This document shows positions 12,117-22,549 of a stretch of 64,000 nt of DNA, piece after piece (within the stretch, counting starts at the first letter, position 1; each line of letters begins with the position of its first letter). Source of the stretch: Botryosphaeria dothidea (Eukaryota; Ascomycota; Dothideomycetes; Botryosphaeriales; Botryosphaeriaceae); NCBI GenBank assembly GCA_011503125.2, contig WWBZ02000016.1, positions 2,790,001-2,854,000 of the forward strand, written 5' to 3'. The notes under the pieces are model-generated. The model made no database searches, was not told the origin of the DNA, and saw nothing but the letters and a program-made list of their open reading frames with translations. Both the position numbers and the translations under genes were made by a program.

Positions 12117-14669
12117 TTACCTCCCATCCTTCGCTCCACTCCCCGCAGTCAGCCCAGTCTTCTCATCATACTCTTCCTCCTCATCGTCATCCACATGATC
12201 TCTATACCCATCGTCGCTGTCGCTGAACAAATCATCATCGCTCTCGCCAGCAAACGCGTCGTACAGCTCGCCCGCGCGCTTCTTGCCTCTCCTGCCAGCG
12301 CCGCCGTTGAGCGCGCCGGCCGCGCCGTCGTCGTCCTCCGCGCCATCGACGAGCTCGAACTCGTACTCGCTGCGCGGGTTGTTGCGCAGGCGCTTGCGGC
12401 GTGCCCAGTAGAGATAGGCGGTGAGGCTGCAGCAGAAGATGGCGATGAGAGCGAGGGAGCCGTAGATCCAGACCTGGGTGCGCTTGCTGACGCCGAAGCT
12501 GGGGAAGGGCGAGGGCAGGAAGTTGTCGCCGGGCGTGGCCGTCGGCTTCGCTTCTTCCTCGTCGGTGCCAGCGGGCGCGGTGGCGGTGGCGGTCGGGGCG
12601 CCGGTGGAGGCTGCGGGCTTGGAGGGCGTGACCGTGGCGTCGGAGTCCGTGGGCTTGGGCTTGATGGGACGGTCGGGGAGGTCGCTGGGGGTGGCGGTCG
12701 GGGAGGTGGTGGAGGGCAGGTCGATGATGGTGGTTTGCGGTGGGGTAACGATGACATCGTGGTCATCATCATCCGTCTCTTCGGGCATGGGAAGAAGTTC
12801 TTGCTTCTTGGCATCGATGCACTCGCCCCAGAGGCGAAGCTTCCAATCAGTAAAGGTACCCTTATGCTCGTTGACGTTTGTGTCTTTGACAATGACGGTC
12901 CAGTTGCCAATGCCCTTCTCGCCCCAGTGCGCGACAGACATGAAAGTCCAGTCAACATAGCCTCCCATGTAGCTATCATGGCGGCGAGCAGTCGAGAGAT
13001 GGCTGACAATACCGCTTGGGCTCCGGAGTTCGACGCTGAGATCTCCACGCCTTGTGTGCTCGATGTTCATTGTGACGGTGATGTGCTCAAGTCTATCCAG
13101 ATTTGCCTTTTTCAGCATATCTTCCGTAACCTCGAAACGGCTGGCAAGACCCATCTCGCCTTCCGGAACTTCATGCTTAACGTGCATCCAAGGAGAGAAA
13201 TACCACGCTTGCGGCTTGACCAGGTCCCAAGTCTTGGCTGCGTGGACCAAAGAGTACGCATCGACCTTGCCATAGCCGAATTGATGGCTATACTGCTTGC
13301 CGTACGGGGTCTCCTGCCAGTCACTCTGGGTATCAAACTTCACAGCTGTGTTGACAGTGATCCATTGGATGTCACGCCAAGTAAGCTCGGGACGAGCCTC
13401 GAGCGCCAGTGCGTAAATACCAGCGACAAGGGGTCCTGCAGCGGAGGTTCCTCCGTGGCTGGTGCTGCACTTGTCCGTTCCCACGTCAGTGGTGTGGATG
13501 GAGTCGCTCATGCCGCTGCTATAAGTCACAACAAGCTGCGCAGAGCATTTTTCCGAATAGTAAGGGTGGTTGTTCTGCTTGTCAACAGCACCAACAGTCA
13601 CACTGTAGATGCTGTTGGTGTAACCGTCAAAGTTGCAGTTGTCATCGTTAGCGGCGCCGTTCCCGGCAGCGAAAACGTAGATTGAACCTTTGCCGTCTCG
13701 GCCCTGCTGTACACCTTTGACCATGGCCCTCCGGATGAGAATTCCTGGCGCATCCATAGACTTACCATCATCAGGGGGTCCCCAGGAGCAGGAGTAAATT
13801 TGGTTCTCCTGGAATTCGTAATTCATAGCAAGGGCTTCATCAGCATCGGTAATGCCTCCAGAGAGAATGCGCACGCCGGAGATCCGGGAATTCCAAGCAA
13901 CACCGACACCGCAAGCATTGTTTTTCGCGGCCGCGACTTCTCCAGCGCATCTCGTGCCGTGCCTGTCGTCCGAAAGTCTCGGCTTGGGGTCCTTAACGTG
14001 GTCGTTGTAGTCGTAAGAGCCTTTCCGGAAATAATTATCCCTCAGGTCATCGCTGTCCATATCCAAGCCATCGTCGACAATGCAGACAGTTGAGCCTTTG
14101 CCGGTGATGCCCTCTTGCCATAGGCCGGAAACGTTGAGATCGTTGCCCACCTCCAATGTATTGTACAAATGCCACTGGTCCGTGAAGATGGGGTCGTGAA
14201 TGCCCATAGTGTCCATGACGGTTTGCCGAGCAGAAACAGCGGCGGCATTCTCCGAACTCTCTACCTCACTGCTTTGGGATACCTTGCTGCTAACACCCTG
14301 CGAAAACGGTAAGGGCCCTCTCTTCACTAGTCGCTTCCGAGCCTCTTGTTTTTGGTAGAACCGGATGCCATCCAGGGGCGATGCCTCAAGTGAGCCATCC
14401 CTCTTCCTTCTCCGACGCTTCAATTCTGTGACCGCATCGGCAACAATGTCGTCTTGGTGCTTAGTGGCGCGAAACAAGTGGTGGTCGTCAAGCTCGCCAA
14501 GAGGACCATCATACTCGAGGCCAAGTAGCGCAGCTACCTCGGTGGGCTTGGAAGAAGAGTCTAACTGTAGCGCGTAGAAATCGTGGGTATCGTAGCTGCG
14601 CGGGCGGAGATCTTGCGCGGCGAGGGCGGAGGCGGCGGCCAGCAGCGAGCAGAAAAGGGAGCGACGCAT
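12117..14669 (-). CDS. kexB: kexin-type proprotein convertase (KEX2/KexB)
   Basis: Intronless, 850 aa, the usual length for filamentous-fungal kexins. Order of parts: signal peptide (1-18); prodomain with basic sites and an autoprocessing site at VKR-GPL (K116-R117); subtilisin-fold catalytic domain with Asp in VDDGLD (about D199), His in DRHGTR (about H237), oxyanion Asn in AAGNGAANDDNC and Ser in HGGTSAAGP (about S409); the P/Homo-B domain (from about WYFSPWMHV to LRLWGECID); a Ser/Thr/Pro-rich stalk; one transmembrane helix (VWIYGSLALIAIFCCSLTAY) preceding ARRKR; and an acidic cytosolic tail rich in Asp/Glu. The enzyme cleaves secretory proproteins after Lys-Arg in the late Golgi, for example hydrolases and pheromone precursors. 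A long antisense reading frame over the C-terminal half is a by-product of GC-rich codon use. Confidence 0.96.
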   Translation of the reverse strand: MRRSLFCSLLAAASALAAQDLRPRSYDTHDFYALQLDSSSKPTEVAALLGLEYDGPLGELDDHHLFRATKHQDDIVADAVTELKRRRRKRDGSLEASPLDGIRFYQKQEARKRLVKRGPLPFSQGVSSKVSQSSEVESSENAAAVSARQTVMDTMGIHDPIFTDQWHLYNTLEVGNDLNVSGLWQEGITGKGSTVCIVDDGLDMDSDDLRDNYFRKGSYDYNDHVKDPKPRLSDDRHGTRCAGEVAAAKNNACGVGVAWNSRISGVRILSGGITDADEALAMNYEFQENQIYSCSWGPPDDGKSMDAPGILIRRAMVKGVQQGRDGKGSIYVFAAGNGAANDDNCNFDGYTNSIYSVTVGAVDKQNNHPYYSEKCSAQLVVTYSSGMSDSIHTTDVGTDKCSTSHGGTSAAGPLVAGIYALALEARPELTWRDIQWITVNTAVKFDTQSDWQETPYGKQYSHQFGYGKVDAYSLVHAAKTWDLVKPQAWYFSPWMHVKHEVPEGEMGLASRFEVTEDMLKKANLDRLEHITVTMNIEHTRRGDLSVELRSPSGIVSHLSTARRHDSYMGGYVDWTFMSVAHWGEKGIGNWTVIVKDTNVNEHKGTFTDWKLRLWGECIDAKKQELLPMPEETDDDDHDVIVTPPQTTIIDLPSTTSPTATPSDLPDRPIKPKPTDSDATVTPSKPAASTGAPTATATAPAGTDEEEAKPTATPGDNFLPSPFPSFGVSKRTQVWIYGSLALIAIFCCSLTAYLYWARRKRLRNNPRSEYEFELVDGAEDDDGAAGALNGGAGRRGKKRAGELYDAFAGESDDDLFSDSDDGYRDHVDDDEEEEYDEKTGLTAGSGAKDGR

Positions 14670-15857
14670 GGCTTCGATGGGAGGCCACGGATTACGAGTA
14701 GAGGTACGGACGATTATACAGCGTAGAAAAGTAGATTCTGGCGGGGCGACGGGGGTTAGCCAGGGCGAGGCGCAGGTTCAGGTTCAGCGGACGAAAGCGT
14801 ACAGAGCGACAAGGCGCGGGTGGTTGGCGGGCAAAAGTGGCAGTGCCTGTGGCCAGGCGGACGGAATTGGGGCCGCGAACTGGCAGAAAAGGAACGCGAG
14901 GCAGCGTGGTCAGGACATGTGTCGGAGGGTGGTTGCGTCGGCGTGCAAGAAGCCAGGTGTTGTAGGAGGCCTGGAGGCGGCGCAATTACGACGCCAGGGA
15001 GGAGGGTAAGACTGGGGCGAGATCAAAGCCGCGAGCGCCCAGCCGACCTTACCGCCTTAGGCAGGCCTGCGCTCTTGCGACGCCCCAGGGCACACGTGGA
15101 TGCCGCGACCGCCGGCTGCTGTCAATGCGCTTTCTGCGCGCCGAGCTGCACACGCAGCCGAGCACCTGCTGCGAAGCGCACGTCTCTTGATCCGCACCGC
15201 GAAGCTCTCCGGACCAATTCAGGCTGGATCTGGCCAGCTGGAGTTTGACTAACCGGACGCGTCCAAACGTGTTGCACAGACGCGCGGATCGGAAAAAGGG
15301 CCCGGCGCCGAGGATCCGCGTGGCTATCGCGCGGCGTCCGTCCTTGGTCGATGCGCGCCCGCTCGCTCTTTCCCGTGCCTGCCGCCTGGGGTGGTGGGTG
15401 GTGGTGGTGGGAGAGCTGCCCGATGGTGTGCAGTCAGCAACCAGCACTAACGAGAGTGGCTGGCATCACCGGCCACCTCATTGTGCGTTTTCCTGCTCAC
15501 GCCGCCGCCCAAGGCCGAAAGCTCTTCTACTGCGCTGTCCGCTCTTTTCCCTGTACAGACGCATCCATATTCTCCAACAGCGTTGCCGTCTTTTGCGCCT
15601 CACCCCAGAATCCCCGTCCTACAGCCCGCCAATTGGCTGTGTGACCCCAGCCGTCGCCGCACCTTGATTCCGCGCCATTGACTCTCAAGCTTCACGCGCC
15701 ACGCGCCCATGTCTTGCCGATAGCACCTCCAGCCCGCCTTGTTCCCTGCGGGTTCTGCGACTCCCACCTGAAGCTGCTCTCCGTTCTCACTCGTCAGTGG
15801 TTGCGCTTGTCGCAAACTCTCTCCGCCCGTACATGCGACTGATGGTTGCTGTAGAAA
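14670..15857. other. GC-rich divergent intergenic region
   Basis: Shared upstream region of the kexin gene (minus) and the PhoD-like gene (plus). Reading frames here have low-complexity, Arg-rich translations and no domains. Pyrimidine-rich stretches before 15858 look like a long 5' leader. Confidence 0.45.
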
Positions 15858-18800
15858 ATGGATCCCCGGCCCAGGCGCAACAGCGCTTCCTATCCGCGTG
15901 CTCCTCCACAGAACTCCCAACTTCCTCCCCCAAACTATAATCCTCAGCAGTCTTCGTCGTATCGTCGCCATCCTAAGCAACTCCAACCTGGTTTCGCCCC
16001 TCAAAAGGATCCCGCCGCCCAGTATCCGGAAGAGCTTGGATATGCTAGAGACTACCCTCCCCAACCTCAGAATGGCTCTTTCGGGTCCAACTCGCACCGT
16101 CGCAGGAGCAGTCAGTCAAACCCGCACGTAGGAAATGGTCAGCCTGTCACCGCTCCGGATGCGCCGCGCGGTCCTCCCGTGTCCTACAAACAACCCTACA
16201 TGGGAAGCTTCGCTGCTCCCGCTCGTTCACGCAGTCACAAACGCTACGAGCCTAAACCTGCCGCTGTCCCAAGAAACTATCAACCTCCGCGCCAGTTGCA
16301 ACCGCCGCCTTTCTCGCAGCCCCCAAGTTCGAGAGATTACGAGCAATCACCTGTTGCCGCCGCGACTACTCCGATAACTCCGAACACAGAATACTCTGAG
16401 CGGAGGAGAAGCTCGTCGGGGATTGCAGGAGTACAGCGGAGCAGGACCGGTTCTGTATCTCATCGCTCTCCGCTACAAAAGCTTGAGGGAGCATTGGACG
16501 ATATAAGCAAGGAAGAGCGCCGAGCAAGAATACAAGAAGCTGAAGCCGCCGCTCAAGAGAGGGCCACGAGTAGACGAGGTTCCGAGCAGACCGCGCAACC
16601 GCGTCATGTTTCCGGCCCGGCTCAACCTGGTCCTGGCCCACAGAGGAGTGCTAGTGGACGGCGGAACTTTTCGCTGCCGACTGGTGGCCAAGTGGATTCC
16701 CGCTTTCCTGGTAAAGACTCTGTGGACTTTGGCCAACCGTGGCAACCAGAACAGCAACATGAGCACGGGTCGCAGCGGAAAGCTCGGATTCCCCAATACG
16801 ACGGACAGATTGAACCGCAGGCAAGACGTAATTCACAGGTTGATCCCGATGGTGGACGTTCAATCAGCTATCGTGATCGTACCGCGAGAGCTGAGGGCTC
16901 TCACTCTCGTCAGAATTCCATGGGTGATCGTGCTGCCATTGCTGCTGGAGCAGCAGCGGGTGCCGGTCTTGGCCTTGCAGCTTCTGGTGATCGTGGATAC
17001 CATGGACAAGAGCAAACCACGATTGGCCGAAGTAACAGCCGAAGGCTTCAGAAGCGCACGCGGCCCGAGGTTTACCAGCAGACTGGCAATCGAGACCAAG
17101 CAGCGATTCCAGATGCCCATAGGCAATTGCAAAGCGACCGCGCCGGAAATGTACAAGGTCCTCGTGGTGCTGCCCGCCATCAACCTCCGGATCCGTTCCC
17201 GGCGGAAGCAGTGCGTAATAATGGTCCCGGCCCGAAGTATGAGGTGCCTCCGCAGACCACGAACGCACAACGTGCACACGATCAGATTGCATTCAATAGA
17301 GAGGATGCTCACGAGGCTACCGGACCCCAAGAACACAGAAGTCATCGTTTGCCGGACTTGTTTCACCGCCACCACCATGAGGATCGCCGCTTTGTATCAG
17401 CTAAGCCTCTGGATGAGTGGAAGTCTGCTGAGGCCGCCAGTCTGACCACAGATGATCTAAACATCGAGGCCGTAGAGACTGATACTGAAACGAAGCTTCC
17501 ATGGTGGGAAAAACGCAATTCACAACACCGCCGGGGCAGTGGATCAGGTGCTGCACAGTTTGATGGTGCATACGAAGAGCCAGCGGGGCAGACCCATTTC
17601 ACACCTCCTCTCTATATCAAATGTGGCCCGTTACTGCGGTACACTGGGATGAAGCGTGAATCTCGCATGGGTCGTGCCGACAAATGGATTTGGAGGGGAA
17701 GTGTCATGATTGTCACCATTGACCAGCATTCATCCTACGAAAAGACTCCTACCCTTCGACTTTTCCTACAGCCTAAGGATCTTCTACCGCCTCCTCCAGC
17801 GCAGCTTGATGAGTCAACTGGTCAGAAGCTCGCCTCAGAGTACGTGGACCCACTTGCAGGCGAAATCAAAATGTCGCGTACAGGAAAGACATTATATGTC
17901 AGACCTGTCGAGGATCTGGAAGAAGAGGCGGATTTGTCGAGAAGAGAAGATGACACTGGACTTTACGAAGAATCTAAGACTGCCTCCAGCCATAGATCTC
18001 GCATCAGGAAGAAAGACGGTGAGAAATGCGGCAAGTATCGCGAAGTCAAGGGTGTCAGGTTGTACGCTGATAGAGGCGTGACTTTTTGGCGGTTCAATTT
18101 GGAGGTCGAGCTGGGCAAAGAACAAGCGCGAGTTGCATACCGAATCAATCGTGGTCCGGCCATCGGATTTTGGGTCCCAGCCAGAGGAGAGACGATGAAC
18201 ATCATGTTCCACAGCTGCAACGGATTCAGTCTGAGTGTCAACCCGCATGAGTTCTGCGGTCCCGATCCGCTTTGGCGAGATGTTCTGAACAACCATCAAA
18301 CCAGGCCATTTCATGTTATGATTGGTGGTGGCGACCAAATCTACAACGATGCAGCTACGAGACAGACCAATTACTTCCGGGATTGGCTCTCGACGAAGAA
18401 TGCGGTGCATAAACATTCAGCAGAATTCACGGATGAGATGCAGAACGAACTCGAAGAGTTCTATCTCAACCGGTATGCGATGTGGTTCTCGCAAGGGTTC
18501 TTTGCTATGGCAAATTCCCAGATTCCGATGGTCAACATGTGGGATGACCACGACATCATAGATGGCTATGGATCTTACCCTCACCACTTCATGAAGAACG
18601 CAGTGTTCTGTGGCTTGGGCGCCGTGGCCTTCAAGTACTACATGCTCTTCCAGCACCAGAGCATTCCTGATGAAACAGAGGTGGACGAGCCCTCCTGGCT
18701 TCTTGGAGCATCGCCTGGTCCCTACATCGACCAATTGAGCCGCAACGTTTTCATGTCTCTGGGAAAGAACGTTGCTTTTGTTGGTTTGGATTGTCGAACG

Positions 18801-20729
18801 GAGCGAATGCGTGATGAAATTCTCAGTGCCGAGACTTATTACCGCATCTTTGATCGCTGCCGCAAAGAAATCGTTGAGGGCGAGACGAAGCACCTGATTG
18901 TGCTGCTCGGAGTCCCGATTGCATACCCAAGGCTCAATTTCTTGGAGAATGTCCTCACATCACGTGTCATGGACCCTATCAAGGCTATTGGAAGAACTGG
19001 CATGCTGGGAGGATTCGTCAACAAATTCGACGGTGGTGTAGAAATTCTCGACGATCTTGATGATCACTGGACAGCCAAACACCACAAAGCAGAACGCAAC
19101 TGGTTCATCCAGGAACTACAGGAGCTTGCAGCGGACAAGTCTGTGCGCATTACGATTCTCGGCGGAGACGTGCATCTGGCTGCAGTTGGCCAGTTCTACA
19201 GCAATAAGAAGCTGGGTATACCCAAGGATCGCGACCATCGGTACATGCCCAACATCATCTCTTCGGCCATTGTCAACACCCCGCCGCCAGAGTTGATGGC
19301 AGATGTCCTGAACAAGCGAAACAAGGTCCACCATCTTGATGAGGAAACAGATGAGGATATGATTCCCATGTTCACTCACGACGTCGACGGCAAGCCGCGA
19401 AACAATCACCATCTCCTGCCTCGCCGCAATTGGTGCTCCATTCGCGAATATAATCCAGGCACCACACCTCCACCTACGCCCCCAACGAGGTCACCCTCAC
19501 CAGGAATGCAGCCTCCCAAGCTTACCCGCACGTTGTCACTTACCCGAAGCGACTTCAAGCCTGGTAATCTGATGAGACGATTTTCCAAGCGTGAGAAGGG
19601 ACCGCCTGTCTCTTTCTATAATCGGGACTCTCCCCATGGCGGCCACCATGCTTCCAGCGCTGACGAGTTTGGGCAGCGTCGCGGAAGTACGGATTCGCAA
19701 AGGCCGAGCGGCTACCATACGCCTCAGCGTGCTGCCACGCAGCCGATGGCCCCAGTAAACCGCTCAACAGAATCGTATAGTCAGCGAAACGCACCGATCG
19801 CCGATCCTCCCCGTCCCAATCCTTTCCATCGCCGTCCCACAGGGCTGAGCATCAAAGCTGCTCGCAAAGGCGGGGCCTTCGATGAAGACGACCCCGAGAA
19901 CCCGGACGCCGGCTCTATCAACCTCGAGCACGGTCTTGACGTCGTCCTGAATCTCGAAGTCAGCCAGAAGGACCCAGCAGGCATCACCACACCGTACCGC
20001 CTACTCGTCCCGGCGCTCTGGTACGATGGCCCGCCGGATGAAAACGTTGCGGTTAGGCAGCCCCGCGGTGGCGGCGGCTTGAAGAACTTCTTCAGCATCC
20101 GTCGCAAGAAGAAGCAGGACTTCGAGGACGAGGACTACGACTCCCGCAGCCCCAGCCCGACGGCCAGCGAGCGCAACGCAATCGAGCGCCTCAGTCAAGT
20201 TGGTGACCCGAGAGGCAGCGCTGATAGGGTGGGAAATAATGGCTACGGCGGCGATGGACCGGGATCTGTTCAGCCCCAGCGTCAACTGCCCAATCCACCG
20301 GTGCGCCATCAGCAACAGACATATGCAGAGCAGCAACGCGGCGGCCCTCCTCCCCCCGCCGTCTACGATAGCCCGCCGCGCGGCAGTTTGCAGAAGCAGA
20401 GGCGCCCAGACCCGCCGGTTCAGTATGGCAGCGATCCGGTGCAGAGCAACAGGCGGCCCCCTGCCGCCCCGGCTGCCGTGGTCGCGGCGACGGGCGAGAG
20501 AAGGTACGCGCATCCGGACGGCCCGAACGCTCCGCCGGTGAGGCCGGAACATATGGCTAGCGGTGCGAATGGCGGCTATGGCGGGTCGTCGCGGTGGGAC
20601 AGCAGGTACGACGATAGGTACTATGACGATGAGGATGATTTGAGTGAGGACTCGCTGGGGAGCTTTAGGAGTCATGGCGATAAGCAGGCGCCGCCGGCAA
20701 CGAAGAAGAGGTGGATGATTTGGAAGTAG
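15858..20729 (+). CDS. large PhoD-like metallophosphatase with disordered tails
   Basis: Single exon, 1623 aa. The first ~560 residues are low-complexity (Pro, Ser, Gln, Arg-rich) with a short Ala/Gly-rich insert. The middle carries a PhoD-like calcineurin-fold phosphoesterase: IGGGDQIYND (D about 826), MWDDHDIIDGYG (about 894-903), FVGLDCRTER, and GGDVHLAAVGQF (about 1102-1113), which supply the expected Asp/His metal ligands. The last ~360 residues are again disordered and basic, interrupted by a short conserved block near EHGLDVVLNLEVSQKDPAG, and end in KKRWMIWK. There is no signal peptide, unlike bacterial secreted PhoD, so the protein is probably cytosolic or membrane-peripheral. Homologues are common in Pezizomycotina; the substrate is unknown to me. 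Expected to be phosphorylated heavily, given the many Ser-Pro and Arg-x-x-Ser sites (inference). Confidence 0.88.
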   Translation: MDPRPRRNSASYPRAPPQNSQLPPPNYNPQQSSSYRRHPKQLQPGFAPQKDPAAQYPEELGYARDYPPQPQNGSFGSNSHRRRSSQSNPHVGNGQPVTAPDAPRGPPVSYKQPYMGSFAAPARSRSHKRYEPKPAAVPRNYQPPRQLQPPPFSQPPSSRDYEQSPVAAATTPITPNTEYSERRRSSSGIAGVQRSRTGSVSHRSPLQKLEGALDDISKEERRARIQEAEAAAQERATSRRGSEQTAQPRHVSGPAQPGPGPQRSASGRRNFSLPTGGQVDSRFPGKDSVDFGQPWQPEQQHEHGSQRKARIPQYDGQIEPQARRNSQVDPDGGRSISYRDRTARAEGSHSRQNSMGDRAAIAAGAAAGAGLGLAASGDRGYHGQEQTTIGRSNSRRLQKRTRPEVYQQTGNRDQAAIPDAHRQLQSDRAGNVQGPRGAARHQPPDPFPAEAVRNNGPGPKYEVPPQTTNAQRAHDQIAFNREDAHEATGPQEHRSHRLPDLFHRHHHEDRRFVSAKPLDEWKSAEAASLTTDDLNIEAVETDTETKLPWWEKRNSQHRRGSGSGAAQFDGAYEEPAGQTHFTPPLYIKCGPLLRYTGMKRESRMGRADKWIWRGSVMIVTIDQHSSYEKTPTLRLFLQPKDLLPPPPAQLDESTGQKLASEYVDPLAGEIKMSRTGKTLYVRPVEDLEEEADLSRREDDTGLYEESKTASSHRSRIRKKDGEKCGKYREVKGVRLYADRGVTFWRFNLEVELGKEQARVAYRINRGPAIGFWVPARGETMNIMFHSCNGFSLSVNPHEFCGPDPLWRDVLNNHQTRPFHVMIGGGDQIYNDAATRQTNYFRDWLSTKNAVHKHSAEFTDEMQNELEEFYLNRYAMWFSQGFFAMANSQIPMVNMWDDHDIIDGYGSYPHHFMKNAVFCGLGAVAFKYYMLFQHQSIPDETEVDEPSWLLGASPGPYIDQLSRNVFMSLGKNVAFVGLDCRTERMRDEILSAETYYRIFDRCRKEIVEGETKHLIVLLGVPIAYPRLNFLENVLTSRVMDPIKAIGRTGMLGGFVNKFDGGVEILDDLDDHWTAKHHKAERNWFIQELQELAADKSVRITILGGDVHLAAVGQFYSNKKLGIPKDRDHRYMPNIISSAIVNTPPPELMADVLNKRNKVHHLDEETDEDMIPMFTHDVDGKPRNNHHLLPRRNWCSIREYNPGTTPPPTPPTRSPSPGMQPPKLTRTLSLTRSDFKPGNLMRRFSKREKGPPVSFYNRDSPHGGHHASSADEFGQRRGSTDSQRPSGYHTPQRAATQPMAPVNRSTESYSQRNAPIADPPRPNPFHRRPTGLSIKAARKGGAFDEDDPENPDAGSINLEHGLDVVLNLEVSQKDPAGITTPYRLLVPALWYDGPPDENVAVRQPRGGGGLKNFFSIRRKKKQDFEDEDYDSRSPSPTASERNAIERLSQVGDPRGSADRVGNNGYGGDGPGSVQPQRQLPNPPVRHQQQTYAEQQRGGPPPPAVYDSPPRGSLQKQRRPDPPVQYGSDPVQSNRRPPAAPAAVVAATGERRYAHPDGPNAPPVRPEHMASGANGGYGGSSRWDSRYDDRYYDDEDDLSEDSLGSFRSHGDKQAPPATKKRWMIWK

Positions 20730-21370
20730 TCGGGGTTGGGTGAGGTTTTGGCTTTTCTTTTCTTTTCCGTTGCCCTTGGATTCCCCTTCTCTCTATTCTC
20801 TTTTTATGAGCTTTTATTGCTATGATTCTCTTCATGGCTTGCGTGGGTTCTTCCGTTCCTGTGCGGCTTGAGCAGCCTTGTTAATTTGTTACGATGGGCT
20901 TTACGACGACACGACCGTGATGATTGGTGGGTATGGATGGAATGGTAATAGGTTGATTCCCCTTTTCTTTTTGACTTTTGTTCTCCCCTGTTGCATCCTA
21001 TTCTTCTCACCTCTTATTCATAGCATATGCATTTTTTGTGTAGTAGCGAGCAAAATAATGAGCATGGCTTCGCGCTTTTCGTACTTTCTCTTTGGATGGG
21101 TAACGAGAAATAGTATTATAGTGGTTTTCTGCTACTAGGTATTGTTTGTGGAAGAAAGGAAACTCGTTGGTATCGATGGCTGTCGTGATGTGTGCGGTTT
21201 GTGTTGCGCACGATGATTCGGAGGTGGTGAGTTATGGTGTGAACACTGTCCGCCGAGGACGTAAAAAGGTCCAATTCGGGGATCCTCTCGCTGTAGCATT
21301 TCTGTCCTTTCTTCCCCCCTCCCGCTTCTCATCCCAAGCCCCAAATATCGAGAGCCCGCCTTTTTTTTTT
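20730..21370. other. convergent 3' region, T-rich
   Basis: T-rich stretches (20756-20770, 20961-21010 and the run at 21360-21372) between two genes pointing at each other. No coding capacity recognised. Confidence 0.45.
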
Positions 21371-21667
21371 TTACTGAACAAACACACACGGCTCCACATC
21401 CGCCGCCACCGCCTCGTCCAGTCCCTCCAGGCTGCTCTCGGTCGGCCCGCACGACACCGGCAGCACGCCGTCCTGCAGGAACTCGCGCTGCCCCTGTGCG
21501 TTCGCGCCGATCTCGGTCGCCAGCTGCGCGCGGTCGATGTTGTCGTCCGGCGAGACGTCGCCGACGAGGTTGGGGAGCTGGTCGGACTGTTGTTGGGGTG
21601 CTGCGGAGGCGAGGAGGAAGGATGTGAGGGAGAGGAGGGAGAGGAGGGTGGCGAGGAGGTGCTGCAT
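21371..21667 (-). CDS. small secreted protein, 98 aa, unknown function
   Basis: The upstream-open frame is longer, but the Met at 21667 is followed by an excellent signal peptide (MQHLLATLLSLLSLTSFLLA, cleavage near SAA-PQQQ). The predicted mature chain is about 75 aa, acidic (many Asp/Glu, few Lys/Arg) and has only two cysteines (in VSCGPTE and EPCVFVQ), which could form one disulfide. Small, acidic and secreted fits a cell-wall-associated or effector-like protein, but two cysteines is few for an apoplastic effector. No family was recognised. The stop codon sits directly beside a T-tract. Confidence 0.6.
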   Translation of the reverse strand: MQHLLATLLSLLSLTSFLLASAAPQQQSDQLPNLVGDVSPDDNIDRAQLATEIGANAQGQREFLQDGVLPVSCGPTESSLEGLDEAVAADVEPCVFVQ

Positions 21668-22549
21668 TCTTGCTGTGTCGCTGTTGTGGAAGAGGAGGGG
21701 GAAGATGGGGAATGGTTGGGCGGTTTTGTTGTTGTGGTGGTGATGGGTTGGTGAGGAGGGGAAGTAGAGGCCGGCTCCGCTCGACTTGAGGTATACGGGG
21801 GGTGGGATGCTGACGTTTTTTCTTTCCTTTTTGGCGGATGTCGGGTGTAAGCTGAGTGTTGTGTTGTTGATTTGCATTTCTTCGAACGGAAGTCGGCACA
21901 CAGGCGTGACGTTGCGGGCGCCAGGAACGCGCTGCCCGTTACACCCAAGGAGCCAACCCGCGCTTGGCTGAACTTGGCGGCTGGCTTGTTGTAAGGCATT
22001 TTTAGGGTTTGTCGATCTGTTACTGGCTGCGTTTTACGACATTCTTCAACGGGGGCCGATGGTTTGTGGAGCTCTCTATGCGTGCTTCACTCGGCGTGCA
22101 GGCATTACGTCGCGTGTGAGCGTGGGAATTCCTCAGGTTGCTCGCGTATCACCCAACTTTTCAAATCGAACTCGGGTCTGGGCCATCGATCTTTCGACAG
22201 ATGCTGTTGCTTTTTGTTTTTTTTCTTGATGGCTGAGGCATGTTGGTTGGTTAGTAGTTTTAGGCTTCGCCACATTGCGTGCCGAGTTGCCGGCTGGGCT
22301 GTAAGCCTGGAATAACACGAGACGTACGAGCTTGATCAACGATATAGTAACTACTGGCCAGACTTCCTTTTAGAGAAAAGTATGAAAGAGTCTCGAGTTC
22401 CTTCTATAACCGAAACAAATACCGTATATTAAGCTACAGTATTAGACCAGACATTAAAGGCGCCTTGAATAAAACTGTCCGCTCCCAAGCACAGCACCAT
22501 CACAGCCACACCCAGTCTCAGAACTCTAGGCTTCGACTAATTATTTGGC
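21668..22549. other. intergenic, promoter of the small secreted protein
   Basis: A CT/GA-rich leader just upstream of 21667, then sequence without recognisable genes up to the amine oxidase stop codon. Confidence 0.4.

Noticed and set aside
12195..13685. 496-codon open frame on the plus strand over the kexin gene
   Set aside because: Exactly antisense to a fully conserved protease domain; low-complexity Val/Ala/Gly-rich translation caused by GC-rich codons.
16606..17445. 279-codon frame inside the PhoD-like gene
   Set aside because: Overlaps the disordered N-terminal part of the 1623-aa protein in a shifted frame; no domain and no intron needed by the main frame.
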